Assembly: GCA_021228405.1 (NCBI GenBank)
Contig: JAJQRF010000006.1
Span: forward strand, 186,001 to 250,000
Source: Pyrinomonadaceae bacterium
GTDB lineage: Bacteria > Acidobacteriota > Blastocatellia > Pyrinomonadales > Pyrinomonadaceae
DNA: 64,000 nt
Direction: 5' to 3'
The position numbers were made by a program, and so were the translations under genes. The notes beneath the pieces are model-generated. The model made no database searches. It saw only the letters and a list, made by a program, of their open reading frames with translations, and had not been told where the DNA came from. Position 1 is the stretch's first letter. The number at the start of each line of letters is the position of its first letter. Positions 19,966-30,400 of the stretch are shown here, piece after piece.

Positions 19966-20796
19966 CTATCGGGAATATTCGAGCAAAGCATCAGGCGAAA
20001 CAGGGACGATCGGCGTAAAATTACGGCTCGCGATAAATTCGGGGCGCGGGTCTTCTCTTTCTTCCAATTTGTTTTCCATACTGTTATAACTGATAAAAAT
20101 GCTCTGCCGGTCAACACAACTCAGATTTTGCGACGAGGCGTGAAACAAATTTCCGTGAAAGAACAAAACCAAACCCGCATTCCCTTTGACTGAAAGGATT
20201 TGCGATTTTTTAAGTAATTCTGAAAGAATCGCCTGATTGATCTTGTATTTCAAATCCGAAGTGAGCGTCGACATCCAAAGCGGGTCTTTGGTTTGCCCGT
20301 TTTGCGCGTATTTCATATGTGCTTCGACATCGATCATTCCTTCATTGTGCGAGCCAGGAATAATGAGCATCGGACCGTTGAAATCATCGACATTGTCGAG
20401 AAAAACGGCGGCGGTCAAAACTCTCGGCGCGGGCATCGAATCTTCCTTGTTCCAGTAAAGAAAATCCTGATGCCATTCCCACTGTTCGCCTTCGAGTGCG
20501 ACCTTGAAGTTGATCTTGAATTGATGCACGTAAACGTCGCTTTGCAAAAGTGCCTTTGCCGTTTCGACGATCTGCGGCAGACGAATCAAACGCTTCATAA
20601 TTTCGGAATTCTGATGCGCCGCAAAGATCGTGCGCACGGCTCCGCTTTTTTCGGGAATGATCTTTTCCGACTTTTCATTTGAAAGCCGACTGATCTCTTC
20701 GGTCAGCACTTTTATCTCTTCATTTGAAATCAAATCGGGATAAATCAAATACCCGTTTTTTTCATAAAAATCGATCTGTCCTTTGGGTATAAACAT
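19966..20796 (-). CDS. Phytanoyl-CoA dioxygenase (EctD-like) family Fe(II)/2-oxoglutarate hydroxylase
   Basis: 276 aa. The iron-binding HxD is in WEWHQDFLYW, the distal His in FFHGNLFHASS, and the 2OG-binding Arg is probably in the CVDRQSIFISY region. The stretch from FKINFKVAL to LIIPGSHNEG resembles ectoine hydroxylase and related amino acid hydroxylases. It sits between two NRPS genes with gaps of 30 and 37 bp, so it is part of the assembly line's tailoring set. The likely role is hydroxylation of a free or carrier-bound amino acid. The A2 domain of the gene just upstream has a Pro-like code, making Pro or a cyclic analogue one candidate substrate, but Lys/Arg-type or aliphatic residues are equally possible. 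AGGAAC lies upstream of the ATG. Confidence 0.85.
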   Translation of the reverse strand: MFIPKGQIDFYEKNGYLIYPDLISNEEIKVLTEEISRLSNEKSEKIIPEKSGAVRTIFAAHQNSEIMKRLIRLPQIVETAKALLQSDVYVHQFKINFKVALEGEQWEWHQDFLYWNKEDSMPAPRVLTAAVFLDNVDDFNGPMLIIPGSHNEGMIDVEAHMKYAQNGQTKDPLWMSTLTSDLKYKINQAILSELLKKSQILSVKGNAGLVLFFHGNLFHASSQNLSCVDRQSIFISYNSMENKLEEREDPRPEFIASRNFTPIVPVSPDALLEYSR

Positions 20797-20826
20797 ATAT
20801 TTTTGTTCCTGAACAAATCTCTCAAA

Positions 20827-23800
20827 TCAAGCGGAAAGGCTGTTCAGCATCGCTTCCGCTTCGTCATCTGAAAGTTCATTAATCTGATTTAAATATCTGG
20901 CAATCGTTTCGAGATCGCCGCCGTTTGAGTCGAAGGTTTGCAGTTCGCCGCACAGTTGGCGAATGGTCGGAAATTCAAAAATGAGCCGCAGAGGAATTTC
21001 GGTTTCGAGCGAATCCGAAAGTTGTGAAACGACCTGCATTGCAAGAAGCGAATGTCCGCCGATGTCGAAAAAATTGTCGTCCGTGCCGATCTTTTCAAGA
21101 CCGGTCACATCCATCCAGACGGCGGAAACGAATTTTTCCAGTTCCGTTTCGGGCGCAACGTATTCGCGTCCCGAAAACGCCGCCGTTTTATCGGGTAAAG
21201 GCAGATTTTTGCGGTCAACTTTGCCGTTCGTGTTGAGCGGGATTTTATCCAAAACAATGAAGCTCGAAGGAATCATATAATCAGGCAATTTTTCCTTGAG
21301 AAACTCACGAATCTGCGCGGGTTCGGGCGTTGCGCCGTTTTTCGGAACGACGTAGGCGATCAATCGTTTATCGAATTCCGAAAATTCAAAAGCCGTTACG
21401 ACCGCTTCCGAAACGAACGGCGATTGCGACAGAACGATCTCGATCTCGCCGGGTTCGATACGGAAACCGCGTATCTTGAGCTGAAAATCTGCGCGACCGA
21501 GAAATTCGATGTTGCCGTCCGCCAGAAACCGCGCCATATCGCCCGTCCGATACATCCGCGCTCCGTGTTTTTTTGAAAACGGATCGGGAATAAACTTTTC
21601 AGATGTCAGCGCGGGCTGTGTCAGATAAGCCCGCGCGACACCGTAACCGCCGATGTATAATTCGCCCGGAACGCAGGTCGGAGTCGGCTCGAAATGTTGG
21701 TCGAGAATATAAATTTTCGTGTTCGAGATCGGTTTTCCGACGGACGGTCTTTTCACCCATTCATCGGGTTTTCCCTGCATTTCAAGTTCGGTGACGACGT
21801 GCGCTTCCGACGGACCGTATTCGTTGTGAAGATGTGCTTGCGGATTTTGGGAAAACATCTGCGCGATCTTGGGCGTGATCTGCAATTGTTCGGAACCTGC
21901 AATTATTTTTGAAATTGCGGTTTGCTCCGCTCCCAGATTGCAAAATCCTTCGGCAAGTTGTTGAAGCGCGACCGCCGGAATAAACAAGCGATGAACTCCT
22001 TCACGGGCAATGATTTTTGCCAAACCTTTGATGTCCTGTCTTTCATCTTCCGTTATCAAAACAAGACTTCCGCCTGATAAAAGCGTTGAAAAAATGTCCT
22101 GAAAAGAAACGTCGAAACTCAGCGAAGCAAACTGCAAAGTGACCGCTTTTTCGGGAAGTTGTGTGTTCGCAAGCATCCAATCGAGCAGATTCAAAAGCGA
22201 ATGTTGCGTCATTCCGATGCCCTTCGGTTTGCCCGTCGAACCCGATGTATAGGTTATGTAAACTAAATTGAAAATATCGCCCCGAACCTTCAAACGCTGT
22301 TTCGGACGCGTGGAAATTTCTTCCTTTTCACGGTCGAGCACGAATAATGTCGGCAGTTTTTCGGGCAAACTCGAAAGCAGAGATTCTTCCGTGACCAGAA
22401 TTTTCACTTGCGAATCTTCGAGAATGTAGGTCAGTCTTTCATTCGGATAGGTCGAATCGAGCGGCACATAAACGCCGCCGCATTTGACGACCGCCAAAAC
22501 CGTGCAGATCATATCGAGCGAGCGTTTCAGACAAATACCGACGCGAATTTCGGGTTTTATTCCCAATTCCGAAAGTTTGCCCGCGATCTGATTGGCTCTC
22601 TCGTCCAATTCGCGATACGTCAACAATTCTTCCCTGAAACGAACCGCGACGGAATCGGGCGAAAGATCGACCTGTTTTTCAAAGCGGCTTGCGAGCAGTT
22701 CATTTGACGGGTATTCGATTTCGGTCTGATTCCAGTCAGATAAAAGCTTTGTTCTTTCCGCTTCGCCGATGAGTTTGAGTTTCGAGATATTTTCCCTTTT
22801 ATTTTCAAGCGCGGAAAGCAGTAAATTTTCAAAATGTTCGAGCATCCGGTCGATCGTATCTTCCCTGAACAATTCCGTGCTGTATTCCATCGCCAACCGA
22901 AGCCCGCCCGGTTCTTCGCGAAGATGAAACAAAAGATCGAATTTCGATGTTTCGTTGTGAACGCGCATAGACTGGACTTCTAAGCCGGGCAGGATGAGAT
23001 CGGGACTTTCGGCATTGTGCAAAACCATCATTACCTGGAAAAGCGACTGTTTGCTCAGGGTTCTGTCCGGCTGAATTATTTCGACGATTTTCTCGAACGG
23101 CACGTCCTGATTTGCAAAGGCTTCAAAACAAAGCTTTTTGGTTCTTTGCAGATATTCGTCAAACGTCGGGTCGCCCGCCAGATCGTTGCGCATCGGCAGG
23201 GTATTTACGAAAAATCCGATGAGGCTTTCCAGTTCAAATTTATTTCTTCCTGCAACCGAAGTTGCGATCAAAATTTCATCCTGACGGCTGTAGCGATGCA
23301 ACAAGATGCTGAACGCCGCGAGCAGGATCATATAGAGCGTGACATCGTTCTCTCTCGCAAATTCGCGCAGTTTTTGCAGTGTTTCAAACGGTAAAATTCT
23401 TGTGTAGGTGTCGCCTTTGAAGGTTTCGACCGATGATCTCGGCATATCTGTCGGCAAGGCGAGTTCGGGGAGTTTGCCGCTTAATTTTTCCTTCCAATAC
23501 TCGATCTGATGATCGAACAATCCGTTTTCAAAACAGTTTCTCTGCCAGACGGCAAAATCGCGGTAACTGATCGGCAGAGGCTTTAATTCTTCGGGACGAT
23601 TCGCCGCTTCGGACTGATACAAATGTAAAAATTCCGTTACCAGAACGCCTTCCGTCCAGCCGTCGTGAACCAGATGATGCTCTGAAAATAAAAGCAGATG
23701 ATCGGCTTCCGACATTTTGAGAAATCTCAATCGCCAAAGCGGTCCGTCCACCACATTGAAGTGCGTTTGTCCTTCCTTGTGAATGATTTCCCGCATTTTT

Positions 23801-26800
23801 TCTTCGCGCAGATTTTCGGGCAATTGCTCAAGGATTTCGGTATTGAACCCGACCGTTTGAGGTTCGTTGACCTTGATAAATCCCAAACCGTTTATTTTCG
23901 GAAAGATCGTGCGATAGGTTTCGTGTCTGGCGATCAGCTTTGTCAAAGCCCGCTCAAGTGCCGGAATGTTCAAATTTCCCTTAAATCTGATCGGACGCAA
24001 AACGTTGTAAGCGTATTTTTCAGGATGGAGAAGCTGTAAAAACCACAATCTTTCCTGCGCAAACGAAAGCCTCACGAGTTCTTCGTGCTCGAGCCGTTTG
24101 ATCGGCGGCAATTCCGTTTTCGTGTCAACGTTTACGAAATTTTCGATCTGTTTTGCCAAACCCGCCAGCGTCGGAGCCTCAAATAAGGAGCGTAATGGCA
24201 ACTCCGTCCCGAATTTGTGGCGGACGTGAGAAATTACGCGGGTTCCTAAAAGCGAATGTCCGCCGAGATCGAAGAAATTATCGTTCCTTCCGATTTGTCC
24301 GGTTTGCAGAATTTCACTCCAAATCTCCGCCAATCTGATTTCCGTTTCCGTCGCGGGAAGTTCGACGCTGCGATTTTCGATTATCTCGTTGTGCTCCGAT
24401 CTTTGGAGAGTTTTTTTATCGATCTTACCGTTTCCGGTAAGCGGCATCCGTTCAAGTTTGACAAACGCCGAAGGAATCATAAAATCGGGCAAAGTTTTCC
24501 TTAAAAATTCTCTCAGTTCGGCGTTTTCAACCGGATTATTTTCGTTTTCGGTGTAAAAGGCGACCAGCCGGTTAAAACCTTCGTGCTCTTTGCTGATGAC
24601 GGCGGCTGACTTTACGCATTTATTTGCCAGAAGTGCATTTTCGATCTCGCCGGGTTCGACGCGAAAACCTCTGATCTTTACCTGATCGTCGGTTCTGCCG
24701 CGGTATTCGAGCGAACCGTCCGCCAGAAACCTCGCGGCATCCCCGGTTTTATAAAGTCTTTCGCCCGGAATATTTGAAAACGGATTCGGCACGAATTTTT
24801 CCGCCGTCAATCGCGCATCGTGGATATAACCGATTGCCAAACCCTTTCCGCCGATATAAAGTTCGCCCGTGACCCCGATCGGAACGCGGTTAAGATTTTC
24901 ATCGAGAACAAAAGACTGGGAATTGGAAACAGGTTTTCCGAGCGAAATCTCTTTTGTTTCAGAAATCGCATTCTGACATTCGACTTCGCCGGCAACCGTC
25001 ACCACGGTGGTTTCGGTCGGTCCGTATGAATTGACCAGTCTGATTTTTTCCGTCCCGAGTTCGCGCCAACGGTTTACATTTTTGACCGAAACCTTTTCGC
25101 CGCCGATGATTACTAATCTGACCGAATCGGGAAAGCTATTGTTTCCCTTATTTCTCGTTGAAACAAGTTCGTTCCAGTAAGCCGTCGGCAAATCCAGAAC
25201 CGTGATTTTTTCCTTTTCGCAGTTTCGGAAAAAAGTTTCGACCGTCGAGATCATTTCCTCATTTCTCAAAACGAGTAACGCTCCGGCGGCAAATGTCGGG
25301 AAAATTTCCTCAAGGCTGGCATCGAAACTGTATGAAGCAAATTGCAGAACGCGGTCAGTTGATTGGAATTGATAAAAATCACGTGCAAAATTTACGAAAT
25401 TTACGATCGCATTGTGCTGGACAACCACGCCTTTCGGTTTTCCGGTCGAGCCCGAAGTATAGATGACATAGGCGGGAAGTTCCGTCGACAAGTTTGTTTC
25501 GACAAATTCATCGGAAAAGTTTGCAATTTCAACAGATTCGGCTTCAAGATCGATGAGTTCGATGTTTTGATTCGACAAATTTGTTTCCGAATTTGTCAGT
25601 AAAACGCCGATCTGCGAATTTTCGATAATAAAATCGATTCTTTCAGACGGAGAATTCGGTTCAATCGGAACATAAGCCGCGCCGAGTTTTAAGACGGCAA
25701 GAATCGAAATTATTCTTTCCAACGAACGGCTGACCGACAGCCCGACGAAATCGCCTGTTCTTATTCCCTTTTCCGACAGATAATTTGCCAGCCGGTTAGC
25801 GCGTTTTTCGAGTTCGAGATAGGTTAACTCTTTTTCTTCAAATTTTACGGCTGGCGCATCCGGCGTTTCTACTGCTTTTACGGTAACGAATCGGTGTAAG
25901 CAGAGATCGGTCGCCGCCGTCTGTTTTGAACCTTGAAAGGCTTCGATACTTTGCTTTTCCGCATCGGCTAAAAAGTCGATCTCACCGAGTTTTTGCTGCG
26001 GATTTATTGCAATTTGTTCAAGCAGGTTCACATAATGTCCGGCTAAACGGGCAATCGTTTTTTCATCGAAAAGAGCCGTCGCGTATTCGATCCAGCCCTC
26101 GATCTTTTCGTTCTTTTCCGCGATGTCGAAAGTCAGATCGAATTTGGATGTTTGCGTATCGATCTCGACTTCTTCAATTTTCGCCGCGCCGAGTTTCAGG
26201 TCAACGGCGGGCGTATTTTGCAGTATGAACAAAACCTGAAAGAGCGGATTGCGGCTCGCATTTCTTTCGACTTCCAACGTATCCAACAGTATTTCGACCG
26301 GAACGGCTTGGTTTTCAAAGGCTTCGAGCGAAATCTTACGCACCTGAGCGAGAAATTCCGAAAAATTAATCTTTCCGTTCGGTTTCGATCTCAATACAAG
26401 TGTGTTCAGGAAAAATCCGATCAAATTTTCGGTTTCGGCGATCGTTCTGCCCGCAATCGAAGCCCCGATGCAAATATCTTCCTGGTTCGTGTAGCGGTAA
26501 AAGAGCGATTTCAATCCCGCCAACAGGATCATAAACAAAGTCGCATTTTCATTTTTCGCCAACAATTTCAGCTTTTCGGTGAGTTCCGGCGAGATGGATA
26601 ACGGGAAACGTTTTCCGTCCGTATTTTGAATTGCAGGACGGTGATTATCCGTCGGAAGATTTAAAGCGGGCAAATGTCCGCCCAGTTGTTTTTTCCAATA
26701 TGCGGTTTCCTGCGCAAGATTTTCGGCGGTTATATTTTCTTTTTCCCAGACGGCGAAATCGGCGTATTGAATCGGAAGTTCGGAAAGCCGGGGCGAACGG

Positions 26801-27369
26801 TGTTCGAGATAAGACTTGTATAGTTCGGTAAGTTCCCTTACCAAAACGCTCATCGACCAACCGTCGGCGGCAATGTGGTGAATCGTCACGGCGCACAGAT
26901 ACGATTCTTCGCTTAGTTTGATTACCGAAACCCGAATTAACGGCGATTCCGTCAGATTAAAAATCTTTCGGGCATTGCTCAAGGCGATCTCCAAAGCTTT
27001 GCTTTCCGTGTTTTCATCCGCGGATAAATCGATCGTTTCGATTCCGAAATCGAATTCTTCATTGATAAGCTGAACAGGTTTGCCGTTTAACGAATGATAG
27101 GAAGTGCGTAAAATTTCGTGACGTTCGATTATCTGCCGAAAGCTCTGCTCAAAAATTTCAATATCGAGAAATCCTTTGATCTTGAGTGCGACCGAAATAT
27201 TATAAGAAGGATCGTCCGGCTCAAATTGCGACAAAAACCAAAGTCTTTCCTGCGATGTCGAAAGGGGAAAGATATTGAAATCTTCTCCGCCCCCGGAAAA
27301 GATTTTTTTCTCCAGTAAACCCTGTTCTTCAGGTGACAATTGCTCTAATTTTTCAAATATCTTACTCAT
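20827..27369 (-). CDS. Nonribosomal peptide synthetase, C-A-T-C-A-T (basic and Pro-like modules)
   Basis: About 2180 aa from the ATG at 27369 (MSKIFEKL), which has AGAGG upstream; an upstream TTG at 27399 is open but unlikely. C1 has IHHIAADGWS near 165. A1 has FDASLEE and NSYGPTE, T1 GGHSLLGT near 1037, C2 EHHLVHDGWTEG near 1235, A2 FDVSFQD and NEYGPSE, and T2 GGHSLLAMQ near 2105. A1 specificity residues read DAEDIGSVV; Glu239 and Asp278 give an acidic pocket and the code resembles the bacitracin Lys code, so Lys, Orn or Arg is likely. A2 reads DVQFIGEVV, close to the Pro family DVQxIAHVV but with Ala to Gly and His to Glu, so it may accept a Pro-like or modified residue. No epimerase domain is present. 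The PhyH-like hydroxylase follows 30 bp later. Confidence 0.94.
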   Translation of the reverse strand: MSKIFEKLEQLSPEEQGLLEKKIFSGGGEDFNIFPLSTSQERLWFLSQFEPDDPSYNISVALKIKGFLDIEIFEQSFRQIIERHEILRTSYHSLNGKPVQLINEEFDFGIETIDLSADENTESKALEIALSNARKIFNLTESPLIRVSVIKLSEESYLCAVTIHHIAADGWSMSVLVRELTELYKSYLEHRSPRLSELPIQYADFAVWEKENITAENLAQETAYWKKQLGGHLPALNLPTDNHRPAIQNTDGKRFPLSISPELTEKLKLLAKNENATLFMILLAGLKSLFYRYTNQEDICIGASIAGRTIAETENLIGFFLNTLVLRSKPNGKINFSEFLAQVRKISLEAFENQAVPVEILLDTLEVERNASRNPLFQVLFILQNTPAVDLKLGAAKIEEVEIDTQTSKFDLTFDIAEKNEKIEGWIEYATALFDEKTIARLAGHYVNLLEQIAINPQQKLGEIDFLADAEKQSIEAFQGSKQTAATDLCLHRFVTVKAVETPDAPAVKFEEKELTYLELEKRANRLANYLSEKGIRTGDFVGLSVSRSLERIISILAVLKLGAAYVPIEPNSPSERIDFIIENSQIGVLLTNSETNLSNQNIELIDLEAESVEIANFSDEFVETNLSTELPAYVIYTSGSTGKPKGVVVQHNAIVNFVNFARDFYQFQSTDRVLQFASYSFDASLEEIFPTFAAGALLVLRNEEMISTVETFFRNCEKEKITVLDLPTAYWNELVSTRNKGNNSFPDSVRLVIIGGEKVSVKNVNRWRELGTEKIRLVNSYGPTETTVVTVAGEVECQNAISETKEISLGKPVSNSQSFVLDENLNRVPIGVTGELYIGGKGLAIGYIHDARLTAEKFVPNPFSNIPGERLYKTGDAARFLADGSLEYRGRTDDQVKIRGFRVEPGEIENALLANKCVKSAAVISKEHEGFNRLVAFYTENENNPVENAELREFLRKTLPDFMIPSAFVKLERMPLTGNGKIDKKTLQRSEHNEIIENRSVELPATETEIRLAEIWSEILQTGQIGRNDNFFDLGGHSLLGTRVISHVRHKFGTELPLRSLFEAPTLAGLAKQIENFVNVDTKTELPPIKRLEHEELVRLSFAQERLWFLQLLHPEKYAYNVLRPIRFKGNLNIPALERALTKLIARHETYRTIFPKINGLGFIKVNEPQTVGFNTEILEQLPENLREEKMREIIHKEGQTHFNVVDGPLWRLRFLKMSEADHLLLFSEHHLVHDGWTEGVLVTEFLHLYQSEAANRPEELKPLPISYRDFAVWQRNCFENGLFDHQIEYWKEKLSGKLPELALPTDMPRSSVETFKGDTYTRILPFETLQKLREFARENDVTLYMILLAAFSILLHRYSRQDEILIATSVAGRNKFELESLIGFFVNTLPMRNDLAGDPTFDEYLQRTKKLCFEAFANQDVPFEKIVEIIQPDRTLSKQSLFQVMMVLHNAESPDLILPGLEVQSMRVHNETSKFDLLFHLREEPGGLRLAMEYSTELFREDTIDRMLEHFENLLLSALENKRENISKLKLIGEAERTKLLSDWNQTEIEYPSNELLASRFEKQVDLSPDSVAVRFREELLTYRELDERANQIAGKLSELGIKPEIRVGICLKRSLDMICTVLAVVKCGGVYVPLDSTYPNERLTYILEDSQVKILVTEESLLSSLPEKLPTLFVLDREKEEISTRPKQRLKVRGDIFNLVYITYTSGSTGKPKGIGMTQHSLLNLLDWMLANTQLPEKAVTLQFASLSFDVSFQDIFSTLLSGGSLVLITEDERQDIKGLAKIIAREGVHRLFIPAVALQQLAEGFCNLGAEQTAISKIIAGSEQLQITPKIAQMFSQNPQAHLHNEYGPSEAHVVTELEMQGKPDEWVKRPSVGKPISNTKIYILDQHFEPTPTCVPGELYIGGYGVARAYLTQPALTSEKFIPDPFSKKHGARMYRTGDMARFLADGNIEFLGRADFQLKIRGFRIEPGEIEIVLSQSPFVSEAVVTAFEFSEFDKRLIAYVVPKNGATPEPAQIREFLKEKLPDYMIPSSFIVLDKIPLNTNGKVDRKNLPLPDKTAAFSGREYVAPETELEKFVSAVWMDVTGLEKIGTDDNFFDIGGHSLLAMQVVSQLSDSLETEIPLRLIFEFPTIRQLCGELQTFDSNGGDLETIARYLNQINELSDDEAEAMLNSLSA

Positions 27370-27408
27370 TAAAACATCAACCTCTTCAACTCTTAACAAA
27401 AAACTTAA

Positions 27409-30400
27409 TTAATTCTGACGATCATTTTCCGTTTTATTTTGAACGGTTTCGTCAAGTTCTTTCAGCAATGTTTTGATATTTTTCCGACTGCGTCCGAGCG
27501 GCTTGATGGGATGGTTGCGCGTGATGATCCTCGGCAGATTTTCATTTTCCGAGATTTCTTTTGCCAATGCTCTGATCGTCGGAATCTCAAAAACCCTGAC
27601 GATTGAAATGTCACAGGAAAAATCTCTTTTGATCGCCGCCGCCAACCTGGTTGCTAGGAGTGAATGACCGCCGAGTTCAAAAAAATCGTCGTCCAACCCG
27701 ATCTCATTTTTCGCCAGAAGGTTTTTCCAGATTTCCGCCAGACGGATTTCCGTTTTCGTTTGCGGAAGATTAATTTCCCGGTGATTTTGTCCGGCTTCGT
27801 TCAAAACGAGTTGTTTTTTGTCTATCTTTCCATTTGTCGTCAATGGAAACTCATTCACAAAACCGATTCTTTTAGGAATCATAAAAGCCGGCAATTTGCC
27901 CGTTAAATAGTTTCTAATCCCGGAAATTTCAACTTGCGATTCTTTTTCGGCAATGATGAACGCCGCGAGCGTTTTGTCGCCGAAAGCATTTTTATCGACC
28001 GTGATGACGGCTCTTTTCACCGAATCGTGCAGGTTCAACACGGCTTCGATCTCGCCGGGTTCGATCCGATAACCGTTGATCTTCACCTGTTCGTCTTTCC
28101 TGCCGATAAATTCGATGAATCCATCCGACGAAATTCTTGCCAGATCGCCCGTTCGATACAATCTCGAACCCGTTTTGCCGCTAAACGGATCGGGAATAAA
28201 TGTTTGGGCAGTAAGTTTCGGCTTGTTCAAATACCCGTTCGACACGCCTGCGCCGCCCGTCACCAATTCCCCGATAACGCCGCGCGGAACGAGTTGCAGG
28301 TTTTCATCGACAATGTAAACTTCAGACTGATTAATGCTTTTGCCGATTGGCAAACTGCGCCGGTTATATGGAGTTTCGGTCGGAAAACAGGCGGTGAATG
28401 TCGTGTTTTCGGTCGGACCGTAACCGTTTATGAAAGTCGAACTGCCATTCGTTTTATTGAGAAAGCGGTTGACGTGCGACGTGGATAAAACATCGCCGCC
28501 AGCCAACAGTTGCTTGACCAGAGCTAAATCATCGAGATTTTCATCAACCATCAAATGAAACAATCCCGCCGTAAGCCAGAGCGTCGTGATCTGATATTTT
28601 TTCAGGGCATTGCCGACCGCTTCGGCATTTGTAAACCCGTCGGGCATCAGGGCTAAACTTGCGCCGTTCAGCAAAGCTCCCCAGATTTCAAATGTCGAAG
28701 CATCGAAAGAGATCGGCGCAAGCTGTAAAATCACCTGATTTTTGTCTAATTTCGCGTAGTTTTGACTCTTAACCAGCCGAAGAATGTTTCGATGAGTTAC
28801 GCAAACGCCCTTCGGTTCGCCTGTCGAACCCGAAGTATACATAATATATGCCGTCGTTTGCGGTTTGATGTGCGGCTCTCCGATATTGGGCAAAATACGG
28901 TGGTTTTCAGCCAGCAGATTTTCGACCTCAACGACTTCAACCTCATTCGCGTAGGCAAATCCGTTGTCGAATTCTTTCGAGGTCAAAACTATTTTTGCGG
29001 CGGTATCTCTTAAAATGTAATTTACTCTTTCGACCGGGAAAGACGGCTCAAGCGGGACATACCCCAGCCCGGCTTTCAATATTCCGAGTATCGAAACGAT
29101 CAATTCAGGCGTGCGGCTCATTCTGACCGCAACGTTACCGCCGTCGCCGGTGTTTGAATTATTGAGAAAGTCGGCAATCAGGTTCGATCTTTCATCCAGT
29201 TCCCTGTAGCTTAAACGTTCATCATCCCAAACGAGTGCGTCTTTATCCGGATAATTCCTAACTATTTTTGAAAAGACTTCCGGGATGCTGATTTCCATTG
29301 AAGTCTTCATTTGTCTGCAATTTACGAGAGATTTCAGTTCGTTTACGTCCGTTTCCGAAAGCAAAGGAAAATCAGCAATCGAAGAGTTTAGATTTTCAGG
29401 CAATGATTCGACAATTATGAGAAATCTTTTTTCCAATTCTTCCGCTGTTTTTTCTCCGAAAATCTCGGTGCTGTATTCGAGATGCCCTTCAAGCCCGCGA
29501 TCCGTTTCCCGCAGGTCGAAAGTCAGATCGAATTTCGACGTTCCGGTGTCGATTTCGATAAATTCGCACTCAATTTCCGGCAGATTCAATTCGGTCTGAA
29601 AGTTGTTTTGAAACGCCAGTGCGACCTGAAAGACCGGGTTTCGATTTATCTGACGCGGCAACGGCAGATTTTCAACCAGCAGATCAAACGGAAGTTCCTG
29701 ATTCGTAAAAGCTTCGATCGTATTTTCTTTAACCTTTTGTATCAAAGCTTCGACCGTTTCCCGGTTTTCAAGCGTTGCCCTGATAACCAGAGAATTTGCA
29801 AAGAAACCGATTATTTTTTCAGTGTCAGGATGAAATCGATTTGCGACCGGAACCCCGATGCAAACATCCGTTTCTTCGCTAAATCGCCTGAGCAGGATAT
29901 TTACGGCGGCAAGCAAAAGCATAAAAAGCGTATAACCTTTGCTTTGCCCGAGTTTTTTTAATTCCCTGACAGTTTGCGCATCGATATTGATCGGAATCTT
30001 TGCGCCTTTGTAAGCCGGTTTCGCCGGACGCTCAAAATCGGTCGGAAGCTCAATATTTCCCTTTATTCCGTCTAGTTTTTTTTGCCAGTATTGCAACTGC
30101 CTCGAAAGTTTTCCGTTTGCAATGCCTTCGATCTGCCATTCGGCGTAATCAGAATATTGCAATTCTTTTTGCGAAGGCGTTTCTTTATGGGAAATAGTTT
30201 TGTCTAATTGCTTTTCGTATTCCTTTTTCAGTTCCCTGATAAGAATTCCCAAAGACCAACCGTCCGTGATGATATGGTGCATCACGACCAGCAAAACATA
30301 TTCATCATCGGCGGTTTGCCACAATCGGATTCGGTATAAATTCTCACTGCGCAGATCGAACCCTTCTCTTGCTTCGGCGACCAGATGAAACCCTAAATCC

